This document shows, one piece after another, positions 1 through 8,306 of a DNA stretch of 64,000 nucleotides. Numbering within the stretch: position 1 is the first letter of the stretch; each line of letters begins with the position of its first letter. The notes under the pieces were generated by a model that was not told where the DNA came from, ran no database searches, and worked only from the letters and a program-made list of their open reading frames with translations. Source of the stretch: Yoonia sp035117555 (lineage in GTDB: Bacteria > Pseudomonadota > Alphaproteobacteria > Rhodobacterales > Rhodobacteraceae); the NCBI RefSeq assembly GCF_035117555.1, contig NZ_JAYKPK010000011.1:62001-126000 (forward strand). Reading direction: 5' to 3'. The translations under genes and the position numbers were made by a program.

Positions 1-16
1 CCAGTGGTGCGGCCAT
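1..16 (-). CDS. Start of a gene cut by the left edge
   Basis: Read leftward, an ATG at position 16 is followed by Ala-Ala-Pro-Leu codons and leaves the window. An AGAGG ribosome-binding site lies about six bases upstream, between this ATG and the stop of the LarA-like gene. This suggests a sixth gene of the leftward sugar-acid operon. Five codons are too few to name a product. Confidence 0.4.
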
Positions 17-32
17 GACTTACCTCTTGGGT

Positions 33-1316
33 TCAGATTGCGCGCCCGTGCAAGGCACCGTCAGGGGCGAAATCCCACGGCACCGGATCGCCCAGCACCT
101 CGATCTGATCATGGGCTTGCGCATCCTCCAGCATCGACTCTGAAATCAGGATACGTTCCAGATGCAACGTGTCCGACAACCGCACCATCCGCAGGCCGCG
201 CCCCGGCATCACATTGCAGGTCTTGACCGCCAATTGCACGGCATGGCGGTCATGCTCCATCACGACCGGCAACTTACCCCCGATAAGCGCGGTCGAGGTG
301 ATGTGGTTCATATAGGTCGCTTCATAATCGATCTTATCGACCAGCCGCCTTGTGCAAATATCGGCCAAGCCCACCCCTGCCGCATTGCCATGACTGCGGT
401 CGTCCAGATCAAGCACCACCATCTTGCCCACCTCCTGCGTCAGCCGCAGATAGGGTGTCGCCGCGCGTCCGGTGATATTCGGATCAGTGCCGGTGCCAGA
501 GAAATTCTTGCCCATCCGGTCCACCACCAGCACGTCCAACGGGCTGAACAGGATGCGCGGCATACAGCCCCGCGCGATATCCAGCAGTTCTGCCTCGCGC
601 GCAAGGATATCCTCCGCGCCGACCGCCTCGACCAGCTTGATATGGTCATAGGCGTTTTCGACCGTCGCCAGACCGAACAGCACCTTTGTCTTGGCGATCT
701 TGACCTTGGTCATCGCGATGACCTGTTCGGCCATATGGCCAAAGCCCAGCATATGGCAGGCGTCCGCGCCGACCTGTTTGCCCAGCCCGATGGTGATCAT
801 CTTCGCGAGCCCACTTTCGATCGTACCGCTGAAACTGGTATGCGGTTTGACCCGGTTGATGACCACGATCCCATCCGCCGCCATCGCGATCTTGTCCATC
901 GCAATGGGCAGACCATTTGGCAAACGCCCGATCTCGACCGTCTCCATGCTGGACCGGATTTCACAGCCTGCGCTGTCCTCGGTCACGCCGAGCGAGGCAA
1001 GCATTTTGCGCTGCCCTTCCGCGCTTGACCCGCCGTGGCTGCCCATGGCGGGGACAATGAAAGGGACAGCGCCAAGGTCCTTCAGCGCGGCAACGACAGT
1101 CGCAACCAAAATCGGCAAATCGGCAAGGCCGCGACTGCCCACGCCCACCGCGATGGACATGCCGGGGCGCACCCTTGCGGCGATATCGGGCCGCCCGATC
1201 TGGGCGCGCACAGCACCTGCGATATCGGGCAAGGCATCATCGGTGAAAATCTGCCGCACCGGCACCATGCGCGGCAGGCTCACCGGGTCGAGCACTTTGG
1301 CGATCACGTCGCTCAT
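33..1316 (-). CDS. LarA-like nickel-pincer racemase/epimerase (DUF2088 family)
   Basis: A 427-residue cytoplasmic protein of the LarA/DUF2088 superfamily, nickel-dependent 2-hydroxyacid racemases and epimerases. Residues expected of the family are visible: His94 in GSHGG and His159 in KPH (candidate proton-transfer histidines, compare LarA His108 and His174), and Lys172 followed exactly 16 residues later by His188, the spacing of LarA Lys184 (pincer attachment) and His200 (nickel ligand). The start at 1316 is preferred because GGAAGAAGGAAG precedes it; a start at 1361 would overlap uxaA. It is the last complete gene of a leftward operon of sugar-acid enzymes, and larC-larE-larB lie in the divergent arm. 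The neighbours favour C2 epimerisation of a sugar acid over lactate racemisation; that is inference. Confidence 0.85.
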   Translation of the reverse strand: MSDVIAKVLDPVSLPRMVPVRQIFTDDALPDIAGAVRAQIGRPDIAARVRPGMSIAVGVGSRGLADLPILVATVVAALKDLGAVPFIVPAMGSHGGSSAEGQRKMLASLGVTEDSAGCEIRSSMETVEIGRLPNGLPIAMDKIAMAADGIVVINRVKPHTSFSGTIESGLAKMITIGLGKQVGADACHMLGFGHMAEQVIAMTKVKIAKTKVLFGLATVENAYDHIKLVEAVGAEDILAREAELLDIARGCMPRILFSPLDVLVVDRMGKNFSGTGTDPNITGRAATPYLRLTQEVGKMVVLDLDDRSHGNAAGVGLADICTRRLVDKIDYEATYMNHITSTALIGGKLPVVMEHDRHAVQLAVKTCNVMPGRGLRMVRLSDTLHLERILISESMLEDAQAHDQIEVLGDPVPWDFAPDGALHGRAI

Positions 1317-1336
1317 TATCGTCTTCCTTCTTCCGA

Positions 1337-2884
1337 TCAGCTCATGATGCCGATGCTCCATGGCACGAATTCATTATCGCCAAGGCCCAGTTCTTCGCTT
1401 TTGGTCTTCTTGCCTGATGCCACGGCAATCATTTCCTCGAATATCTGCATTCCGACTTCTTCGAGTGTCGCATCGCCGTCAAGGATCACGCCCGCATTCA
1501 GGTCCATATCCTCGGTCAGGCGGGAATACATCGCCGTATTGGTCGCGATCTTGATCGCTGGCGCTGGTTTGGACCCAAACATCGACCCGCGGCCTGTGGT
1601 AAAGCAGATCAGATTGGCCCCGCCCGCAATCTGCCCGGTGGCCGAGACCGGATCAAACCCCGGCGTATCCATGAACACCAGCCCCGGTTGGGTGACCTTT
1701 TCAGCGTAGCGATACACCTCCATCAACGGGCCAGTGCCGCCCTTCATCGCAGAGCCGAGCGATTTTTCGAGGATATTCGCCAAGCCGCCGATCTGGTTGC
1801 CGGGGCTGACCGCGCCATTGATCTGCACATCACGCCCGGGCGAATATTCCTCTTTCCACCAGCGGATGCGGTCGATCAGCTTTTCGCCGACCTCCACAGT
1901 CTGCGCGCGCCGGGTCAGCGTATGTTCCACGCCATAAATCTCGGGCGTTTCCGACAGGATCGCGGTGCCACCATGGCGGGACAGGATATCGACGGCATGG
2001 CCCAAGGCCGGGTTGGCGGTGATCGAAGAAAACCCGTCCGACCCGCCGCATTGTAACCCGATTTTCAGATGGCTGACCGGCACCGGGACACGCTCAACCG
2101 CATTCGCCTCTGGCAGCATTTCTTCCACGGCAGCAATCCCGGCAGCGATCGTCGCACGGGTGCCGCCGGTTTCCTGCATCGTCAGGTTCAGCAGGCGGGG
2201 TCCGGTGGACAGGCCTTCCTGCTCCATCATGCCCGCGATTTGGTTACGTTCGCAGCCCAGCCCGATGATCAGGGCACCGGCGAGGTTCGGATGCGTGGCA
2301 AAACCGGCAATCGTGCGGCGCAGCAATTGCATCGGCTCGCCCGACATTTCCATCCCACAGCCAAGGCCATGGGCAAAGGCGACAACGCCATCGACATTGG
2401 GATAGTCGGCCAGTTTCTCCGGCGTGAAATGCGCCGCGATCATGCGGATCACCGTGGCCGAACAATTGACCGAGCTGCAAATGCCGATGTAATTGCGCGT
2501 CGCCACCCGGCCATCGGCGCGGATGATGCCTTGGAACGTCGCCTGTTCCTGGACCGGCAGGACCTGCGTCGGAACATATTCCGTCGCATGGTTCGGCGCG
2601 CGGTCGAATTCGCGGAATTCCATATTGTGGCTGTGCAGCATCGTGCCGGGCGTGACGTCCTTAGACGCGAAACCAATTGTCACATTATATTTGCGCACAG
2701 GCTCGCCCGCCGCAATCGCGCGCGTCGCGATCTTGTAACCGGCAGGCACCGGGGTGCGGGTGGTGACACCTTCGCCGGGGATCTCCGTCCCCGGATCAAT
2801 CGGCACATAAGCGATGACCACATTGTCGTCGTCATGCAGCCGGATCGCCGGGCCGCGCCGTTTTTTCTGACTGGCTTCAGCCAT
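1337..2884 (-). CDS. UxaA/GarD-family sugar-acid dehydratase
   Basis: A 515-residue protein with an N-terminal SAF-like domain (about residues 10-95) joined to a UxaA/altronate-galactarate dehydratase core (about 110-515). Family members are iron-dependent and dehydrate aldonic or aldaric acids such as altronate or galactarate to 2-keto-3-deoxy acids. Core motifs include a GLGCERNQ-type segment, Cys-containing GICSSVNCS, and the C-terminal FTTGRGSMFG and KIATNT stretches. The stop lies 20 bases before the larA-like start, and the gene start overlaps the end of the DapA-family gene by 8 bases, so translation is probably coupled. N- and C-terminal domains, often split in other bacteria, are fused here. 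Substrate is unresolved: altronate, galactarate and related acids all remain possible. Confidence 0.85.
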   Translation of the reverse strand: MAEASQKKRRGPAIRLHDDDNVVIAYVPIDPGTEIPGEGVTTRTPVPAGYKIATRAIAAGEPVRKYNVTIGFASKDVTPGTMLHSHNMEFREFDRAPNHATEYVPTQVLPVQEQATFQGIIRADGRVATRNYIGICSSVNCSATVIRMIAAHFTPEKLADYPNVDGVVAFAHGLGCGMEMSGEPMQLLRRTIAGFATHPNLAGALIIGLGCERNQIAGMMEQEGLSTGPRLLNLTMQETGGTRATIAAGIAAVEEMLPEANAVERVPVPVSHLKIGLQCGGSDGFSSITANPALGHAVDILSRHGGTAILSETPEIYGVEHTLTRRAQTVEVGEKLIDRIRWWKEEYSPGRDVQINGAVSPGNQIGGLANILEKSLGSAMKGGTGPLMEVYRYAEKVTQPGLVFMDTPGFDPVSATGQIAGGANLICFTTGRGSMFGSKPAPAIKIATNTAMYSRLTEDMDLNAGVILDGDATLEEVGMQIFEEMIAVASGKKTKSEELGLGDNEFVPWSIGIMS

Positions 2885-3812
2885 GGGAGGCTTCCTTCAG
2901 ACCGGGCATGTCGAAATCAACTGCCGCAAGGTCAGCCGCCAGATTGCGGCGCTGTTCCATCGTCAGCCCGACCAAAGGCGGGCGTACGTTGAACCATGTG
3001 TCATCCTCAGAATGCTGCGCAACGGCGGCTTTCAGCGCGGGGATCATCGGGTAGGATTGGAAAACCCCCCGTGTCGCGGTCAATGCCGCCTGCTGCGCAT
3101 CGGCATCATCGGCCTCCCATGTTTCATAAAGTGCCGCAATCGCCGCAGGGTTGACGTTGGCAGTGGCCGAGATGCAGCCCTTGCCGCCCGCGCGCATGGT
3201 CTGCAGCAAAAACGCCTCGGACCCGGCGAAGACGTCAAAGCCCTCATCGCCGAAATTGCTGATCATCGCGGCGGTATTGTCCCACTGGCCGCCCGAATCT
3301 TTCACCCCGGCGATGGCCTTGGGATAGGCTGTCAGCAGCCGTTCGATCAGGTCCAGTGACAACGGCACCTGCGAGACGGGCGGGATGTGATACAGATAGA
3401 CCCGCAGGTTTTCGTCCCCAACCCGTTCGATCACTTCCGCAAAATGCGCGAACAGACCATCATCGCTGACGCCTTTGTAATAGAAAGGCGGCAGCATCAG
3501 CACCCCGGCGCAGCCATGTTTGACGGCGCGCGCGGTCAGATCGACCGTATCGGTCAGCGCGCAGGTCCCGGTGCCAGGCATCATGCGATCCACAGGAATA
3601 CCCGCCTCGACCAGCCCATCAAGGATCGCGATGCGTTCCTGATGACCCAGCGAATTGGCCTCTGAATTGGTGCCGAAAATCGCAAGGCCGACATCGCTCG
3701 CCAACAGCCAGCGGCATTGTGCGGCAAGGCGCGCAATATCGGGGCGCAGATCGGCATCAAACGGGGTGACGACGGGCGACAGAACGCCCTTATGCGGGGT
3801 GAGTGTGGTCAT
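2877..3812 (-). CDS. DapA-family class I aldolase/dehydratase
   Basis: A 311-residue TIM-barrel protein of the dihydrodipicolinate synthase/N-acetylneuraminate lyase family. Visible signatures are GTNSEANSL near residue 45, the Tyr of VYLYHIPP, and the Schiff-base Lys in GVKDSGG near residue 170. Members of this family in sugar-acid operons act as 2-keto-3-deoxy-acid aldolases or 2-keto-3-deoxy-acid dehydratases (KdgD type), splitting or dehydrating the product of the upstream dehydratase. The start at 3812 (MTTLTPHKG) has AAGGA upstream; the frame stays open for about 100 more codons upstream, but that stretch lies in the Ldh_2 gene. The Ldh_2 stop is four bases away. It is unlikely to make diaminopimelate given its setting. 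Confidence 0.85.
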   Translation of the reverse strand: MTTLTPHKGVLSPVVTPFDADLRPDIARLAAQCRWLLASDVGLAIFGTNSEANSLGHQERIAILDGLVEAGIPVDRMMPGTGTCALTDTVDLTARAVKHGCAGVLMLPPFYYKGVSDDGLFAHFAEVIERVGDENLRVYLYHIPPVSQVPLSLDLIERLLTAYPKAIAGVKDSGGQWDNTAAMISNFGDEGFDVFAGSEAFLLQTMRAGGKGCISATANVNPAAIAALYETWEADDADAQQAALTATRGVFQSYPMIPALKAAVAQHSEDDTWFNVRPPLVGLTMEQRRNLAADLAAVDFDMPGLKEASHG

Positions 3813-3816
3813 CGGT

Positions 3817-4854
3817 TTATCCTTTGGTTGGAAAGGGAATGCTGGGGTCCAGCGCGCTGATCTGTGCGACCAGCGATTGCGACAGGGTAATCCCATGTTC
3901 AAGTTGTTCGGCCCGCCGCCGCAGCGCCTGTTGGCCTGCGATACGGACCGGCGAAGCACCGTCCGGTACGGCAGCAGCTCGGCTGGCGGAGACGATATGA
4001 TCCGTCTGGCGGCAAAACGCCTCCGCTCCGCCGAAACGCGAGGGATCGAAGACAAGCACGGTGACCGCCGCGCCCCAGCGATCCGGCACATCGGCGCGCC
4101 CGAACCCGGCAAGGCCGGAGGTCAGCATTTCGACAAGCAAACCCAAAGCAAAGCCTTTATGCCCGTGATCCACACCGCCCATCGGCATCAGCGCGCCGCC
4201 TTGGCCGATGACATTTGGATCATCCGTGGGGCTGCCATCAGAATCAGTGAGCCAGAGGCCCGGCATGGGTTGCCCTTCGGCCTTTTTCTGCGCGACAAGC
4301 CCATTGGTCGTGATCGACATCGAAATATCAAAGATCACCGGATCACCCTGCGTCGGCCAGCCAGCGGCAATCGGGTTCGGGGAATAAACGCCCTGCGTCG
4401 CGCCAAACGGTGCCACCGATTGTGTCGTGGGCGAGGATGAGGTGATGATCGCCGCAAATCCGGCCTCGGTCACCGGCAACAGATAGGCGGCAAGACAAGC
4501 AATATGCTGGCTGCGCGCAATGGTCACCGCCCCCATGCCTGTCGCCCGCGCCTTGGCGCAAGCTGCATCCAGCGCATCACGCACCAGCACCGGGCCGGGC
4601 AACCAGCATCCATCCCAGCTTTCCACACTGGCACCATTGCTGCGCTTTTCGGGTTCGCCCGACAGCGTCATGCGGCCCTTGCGTATCTCATTCATATAGC
4701 TGGGCAGCAGCGCCACACCATGCGTCGGATGCGCCATCAGATCGCCTTCGACCAGCACATCGGCGACAATCGCGGCATAGGCGGGGTCAAGCCCCCCGCC
4801 CGCCAGTAGCTCTGTCGCGAAATCGCGCAAATCGCTGGCTGCGACTGTGGTCAC
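3817..4854 (-). CDS. Ldh_2-family NAD(P)-dependent oxidoreductase
   Basis: A 345-residue member of the malate/L-lactate dehydrogenase type-2 family, which also contains YiaK (2,3-diketo-L-gulonate reductase), ureidoglycolate dehydrogenase and cyclic-imino-acid reductases. The family's DLMAHPTHGVALLPSY segment, with its His near residue 48, and the central SSSPTTQSVAPFG region are present. The start is GTG at 4854, in a GTGA overlap with the ilvD-like stop; this coupling, and the non-conserved sequence ahead of it, decide against the longer frame from 4917. In this operon it probably reduces or oxidises a keto/hydroxy acid intermediate. The substrate cannot be read from the sequence. Confidence 0.8.
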   Translation of the reverse strand: MTTVAASDLRDFATELLAGGGLDPAYAAIVADVLVEGDLMAHPTHGVALLPSYMNEIRKGRMTLSGEPEKRSNGASVESWDGCWLPGPVLVRDALDAACAKARATGMGAVTIARSQHIACLAAYLLPVTEAGFAAIITSSSPTTQSVAPFGATQGVYSPNPIAAGWPTQGDPVIFDISMSITTNGLVAQKKAEGQPMPGLWLTDSDGSPTDDPNVIGQGGALMPMGGVDHGHKGFALGLLVEMLTSGLAGFGRADVPDRWGAAVTVLVFDPSRFGGAEAFCRQTDHIVSASRAAAVPDGASPVRIAGQQALRRRAEQLEHGITLSQSLVAQISALDPSIPFPTKG

Positions 4855-6602
4855 GATTTCGATCCATAACCCGCATTGCTGCGGATGCTGGTCGGCTGCA
4901 GGAAATCGAAATCGCAACCGCCATCGGCCTGTAGCACGCTGTCAAGGAACAGCTTTTTATAGCCCCGGTCCGACCCCACATGGTCAGGCGCAACAAAATC
5001 CTTGCGGCGCTGTTCCAGCTCTGCCTCATCCACATGAAGCGTGATTTTGCGGGCGGTCACATCCAGTTCAATCTCATCCCCGTCGCGAACCAACCCCAAA
5101 GGACCGCCCTGCGCGCTTTCCGGCGTGACATGCAGCACGATGGTGCCGCTGGCGGTGCCGCTCATCCTTGCGTCCGAAATACGCACCATATCCTTGACAC
5201 CCTGCGCCGCGATCTTGCGTGGGATCGGCATATAGCCCGCCTCCGGCATCCCCGGCGCGCCCTTTGGCCCGGCGTTTTGCAGCACAAGGATATCATCCTT
5301 GGTCACATCCAGATCAGGGTGATCAACGCGCGCGGCCATATCCTCGATCGAGGTAAACACGACGGCACGCCCACGATGCACCATCAGATCAGGCGATGCG
5401 GCGCTCTGTTTGATGATCGCACCACCGGGGGCAAGGTTGCCGGTCAGCACCGCCATGCCACCCTGGTGGTAGATCGGCTTGTCGCGCGGTGTCACGATAT
5501 CCTGCGCAAAACTCGCCGGTGCGGCATCAATTTCCTCGCCTAAACTGCGGCCTGTCACGGTCAGACAATCAAGGTCCAGATAGGGGCGCAATTCGCGCAG
5601 CACTGTCACAAGTCCACCGGCAGCATGCAGGTCCTGCATATAATGCTGGCCCGATGGCTTGAGATCGACAAGCACCGGGATATTCCGCCCGATGGCATCG
5701 AATTCGGCAAGATCAATCTGGATGCCCATCCGCCCGGCAATAGCCGACAGGTGGATCAGCCCATTGGTCGACCCGCCAATCGCCAAAAGCACCGTCAGCG
5801 CGTTTTTGAATGCCGCGCGGGTCATGATCTTGTCCGGCGTCAGGTTTTGCGCTGCCATCTGCACGGCGATCTTGCCGGTCTGTTCCGCAATCCGCCGCCG
5901 GTCGGCAGAAACCGCAGGTGCGGTGCTGCCGCCGGGCAGCATCATGCCCAGCGCTTCGGTCACCATCGCCATTGTCGATGCCGTGCCCATCACACCGCAG
6001 GTACCCGTGCCGGGAACAAGCTGGTCATTCACATCGGCGATTTCCTGATCGTCGATTTCACCCGCGCGATAACCGGCCCAGAACCGGCGGCAATCGGTGC
6101 AGGCCCCGACCTTTTGGCCCCGATGACTGCCGGTCAACATCGGACCTGTGACCAGCTGGATTGCAGGCAGTCCGGCCGATCCGGCCCCCATGAGTTGCGC
6201 AGGCACCGTCTTGTCACAGCCACCGATCATGACCACGGCATCCATCGGCTGGGCGCGGATCATTTCCTCTGTGTCCATCGACATCAGGTTGCGCAGGAAC
6301 ATGCTGGTCGGATTCGAAAATGATTCGTGGACCGAGATTGTCGGAAAGGCGACCGGCAAGGCCCCCGCCAGCATGATGCCGCGCTTGGCCGCTTCGACCA
6401 GTTCGGCCATATTGCCGTGGCAGGCGTTGAAGCCACTGCCGGTGTCAACGATGCCGATAATCGGGCGGTCCAGCGCCTCATCCGTATAGCCCATGCCTTT
6501 GATGAAGGCCTTGCGCAGGAACAGAGAAAACCCTGCATCGCCATAGCTGGTCAACCCTTTGCGCATGCCGCTCGGCTTGTTGTCGTGATCTGCACCGCTC
6601 AT
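4851..6602 (-). CDS. IlvD/Edd-family sugar-acid dehydratase
   Basis: A 583-residue dehydratase of the dihydroxy-acid/6-phosphogluconate dehydratase family. Cys61 (NACHGN), Cys129 (GGCDKT) and Cys202 (GTGTCGVMG) match the three iron-sulfur ligands of this family, and the C-terminal ISDARMSGTASG segment carries the serine proposed to act in catalysis. The length and the GACTDCRRFW segment resemble pentonate/hexonate dehydratases (arabinonate, xylonate, galactonate types) more than biosynthetic IlvD, and the gene sits in a catabolic operon rather than with ilv genes. It is the first gene of the leftward arm, facing tctC across a 125-base intergenic region. Expected role: conversion of the imported or epimerised aldonate to a 2-keto-3-deoxy acid. 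Confidence 0.88.
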   Translation of the reverse strand: MSGADHDNKPSGMRKGLTSYGDAGFSLFLRKAFIKGMGYTDEALDRPIIGIVDTGSGFNACHGNMAELVEAAKRGIMLAGALPVAFPTISVHESFSNPTSMFLRNLMSMDTEEMIRAQPMDAVVMIGGCDKTVPAQLMGAGSAGLPAIQLVTGPMLTGSHRGQKVGACTDCRRFWAGYRAGEIDDQEIADVNDQLVPGTGTCGVMGTASTMAMVTEALGMMLPGGSTAPAVSADRRRIAEQTGKIAVQMAAQNLTPDKIMTRAAFKNALTVLLAIGGSTNGLIHLSAIAGRMGIQIDLAEFDAIGRNIPVLVDLKPSGQHYMQDLHAAGGLVTVLRELRPYLDLDCLTVTGRSLGEEIDAAPASFAQDIVTPRDKPIYHQGGMAVLTGNLAPGGAIIKQSAASPDLMVHRGRAVVFTSIEDMAARVDHPDLDVTKDDILVLQNAGPKGAPGMPEAGYMPIPRKIAAQGVKDMVRISDARMSGTASGTIVLHVTPESAQGGPLGLVRDGDEIELDVTARKITLHVDEAELEQRRKDFVAPDHVGSDRGYKKLFLDSVLQADGGCDFDFLQPTSIRSNAGYGSKS

Positions 6603-6642
6603 CGTTCTGCCTCCCCAGATGTGTTGGTCCTATCAGAAACAC

Positions 6643-6687
6643 TGTCATCAGGATTGTCAATAATATGTTTGACATTCTGTTTTGACA
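6643..6687. promoter_or_regulatory. Divergent operator/promoter with four TGTCA half-sites
   Basis: TGTCA occurs at 6643-6647 and 6655-6659; its complement TGACA occurs at 6670-6674 and 6683-6687, giving a nearly symmetric array between the divergent ilvD-like and tctC genes. The inner pair forms a perfect TGTCAA/TTGACA inverted repeat with an 8-base spacer. Each inner arm is also a good -35 hexamer (TTGACA) facing outward, so a bound regulator would block both promoters. The GntR protein at 9968-10669 is the obvious candidate binder; this link is inferred. Confidence 0.6.
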
Positions 6688-6727
6688 CGGCCTAGGCTGT
6701 GACTCGGAGAAAATGGGAGGATTTACT

Positions 6728-7711
6728 TTGAAACATAATATGTATCTGGCTTGTGCATCTGCACTTGCGATTGCAACCGCCGCACCTTTGGCCGCGCAGG
6801 ATGTGGAATACACCGGCGCTGGCGAAGTCACCGTGCTGCAAGGCTTTGCTGCAGGCGGCGGCTCTGACCAGCTGGCGCAGTTGGTGCAGCCTTACCTGGC
6901 CGAAGTGTTGGGCGTGAATTTCGTCAACCAATACCTGCCCGGCGCGACTGGCGCTATCGCCTGGACCCGTCTGGCCAAGCAGGAACCCAATGACGGCACG
7001 ATCATCAGCATCACCAACACACCGATGTTGATGACCAATTACCTGATGAACCCATCGATCACCTATACAATCGAGGAATTGACCCCGATTGCCAATATCG
7101 TGACCGACCCCGGCGTTGCGGTCGTGTCGCAGAACAGCCCGCTGGAAACGTTCGAAGACCTGCTGAATGCTGCGCGCGAAAACCCGCAGACTTTGACCGT
7201 GGGCAATTCCGGCGTCGGCGGCGATGACTTCTTTACCTCGGTGATGTTCGAGCGCGCGGCCGAAGTCGAATTCCAGAAGGTGCCGTTCCAGGGTGATGGT
7301 CCGTCGATGACCGCCGCCATGGGCGACAGTATTGATGTCAGCTTCAACAATGTGGGCATCACCTATCCGCAGATCGCCGCTGGCAACCTGCGCGCATTGG
7401 TGGTGTTTTCCGAAGAACGCATCCCCGAACTGCCCGACGTGCCGACCGCCCGTGAACTGGGTTTTGACGTCGTCGCAGGATCATCGCGCGGCTACAGTGC
7501 GCCTGCCGGTCTGCCAGACGATATCCGCGACCAATTGGTCGAAGGTCTGCGCGTCGTGACAGAAGATCCTGAATTCCAGGAAGCTGCCGCAGCACAGGCG
7601 ATGAATATCGATTTCATCGGTGGCGACGATTACACCACCTTCCTTGAGAACCAGTTGGTCGAATTCAGCGCCATCTGGGAAGAAGTCAAAGACGACGTCC
7701 AAAACCAGTAA
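6728..7711 (+). CDS. TctC-family periplasmic solute-binding protein
   Basis: A roughly 327-residue substrate-binding protein of a tripartite tricarboxylate transporter. A TTG start at 6728 is chosen because GGGAGG lies seven bases upstream and gives a clean signal peptide (charged KHN, hydrophobic core, cleavage after AAPLAAQ). The 6713 ATG would put the ribosome-binding site inside the coding frame. The mature part shows TctC features: VTVLQGFAAGGGSDQLAQ near the start, a YLPGATGAIAW segment, and an NSGVGGDDFF loop. It is first in the rightward arm, followed by a hairpin and then the two membrane subunits. Given the enzymes opposite, the ligand is probably a sugar acid or hydroxy acid rather than citrate. 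Confidence 0.88.
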   Translation: MKHNMYLACASALAIATAAPLAAQDVEYTGAGEVTVLQGFAAGGGSDQLAQLVQPYLAEVLGVNFVNQYLPGATGAIAWTRLAKQEPNDGTIISITNTPMLMTNYLMNPSITYTIEELTPIANIVTDPGVAVVSQNSPLETFEDLLNAARENPQTLTVGNSGVGGDDFFTSVMFERAAEVEFQKVPFQGDGPSMTAAMGDSIDVSFNNVGITYPQIAAGNLRALVVFSEERIPELPDVPTARELGFDVVAGSSRGYSAPAGLPDDIRDQLVEGLRVVTEDPEFQEAAAAQAMNIDFIGGDDYTTFLENQLVEFSAIWEEVKDDVQNQ

Positions 7712-7720
7712 AGCGTTCCG

Positions 7721-7750
7721 ACCGCCCGGCGAAGTTATCAGCCGGGCGGT
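7721..7750 (+). terminator. Hairpin after tctC
   Basis: Ten-base perfect arms (7721-7730 and 7741-7750, core CCGCCCGGC/GCCGGGCGG) enclose a ten-base loop and are followed by TTCTTCTTTG. It lies between the binding-protein stop and tctB. It probably causes partial termination or protects the upstream message, allowing more binding protein than permease. Confidence 0.75.
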
Positions 7751-7795
7751 TTCTTCTTTGCTGTGTGATGATGCTCGAACAAGGATGATACTGGC

Positions 7796-8242
7796 ATGTC
7801 AAGAATTCTGGTGGCGGTTGCGGCGATTATCATCGCTTTGCTGTTTCGCGTCGAAGCTGCGGGATATCCGCGTGTGGCAGCACAATTGCCCGTCCTGATC
7901 ACCAATGTGATGATCGGGCTGGCGCTGTTGGCGATCGTGCAGCAACTTCTGGCATGGCGTCAGGCGACCGACGGGGCGACGCGCTATGCGCTGACGATGC
8001 CCGCCTTGCCGCGTGTCCGCGACGGCGCGGTCTTTGTCGGGCTGATGCTGCTTTATGCCTGGGCGATCACATCCATCGGCTATCTGATCGCGACACCGGC
8101 GTTTTTATTGTCCAGCATGTTGGTCGCACGCTCCACAAAGCCATGGATCATCGTGCTGACCGCAGTGGTCGTGACGTTGGCGATCTGGATCATCTTCGTG
8201 AATTTCCTGCGCTTGCCAATCCCGTTGTTTCCCGGCGCCTAA
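7796..8242 (+). CDS. TctB-family small membrane subunit
   Basis: A 148-residue hydrophobic protein with about four membrane segments (residues roughly 4-20, 35-55, 80-100 and 112-140), the size and topology of the TctB small subunit of tripartite tricarboxylate transporters. Its place between tctC and tctA supports the call, since the family is poorly conserved in sequence. It would sit in the inner membrane with TctA and help receive substrate from the binding protein. No catalytic motif is expected. Confidence 0.8.
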   Translation: MSRILVAVAAIIIALLFRVEAAGYPRVAAQLPVLITNVMIGLALLAIVQQLLAWRQATDGATRYALTMPALPRVRDGAVFVGLMLLYAWAITSIGYLIATPAFLLSSMLVARSTKPWIIVLTAVVVTLAIWIIFVNFLRLPIPLFPGA

Positions 8243-8306
8243 AGCGCCCCCATTCCATTGACCGCTGGCGCGCCTGGCGCTGCCGCTTTCCGCAAGAGGA
8301 CCCCCC

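Noticed and set aside
162..1028. Long rightward open frame opposite the LarA-like gene
   Set aside because: High-GC coding DNA leaves long antisense frames. This one has His/Arg-rich low-complexity content and no ribosome-binding site, while the leftward gene has family motifs. The same applies to other long opposite-strand frames throughout the window, for example 5625-6323, 11894-12619 and 60794-62548.
3813..4112. Upstream extension of the DapA-family gene
   Set aside because: The frame is open for about 100 codons more, but the extension lies in the Ldh_2 gene, has no conservation pattern, and a good ribosome-binding site precedes 3812.
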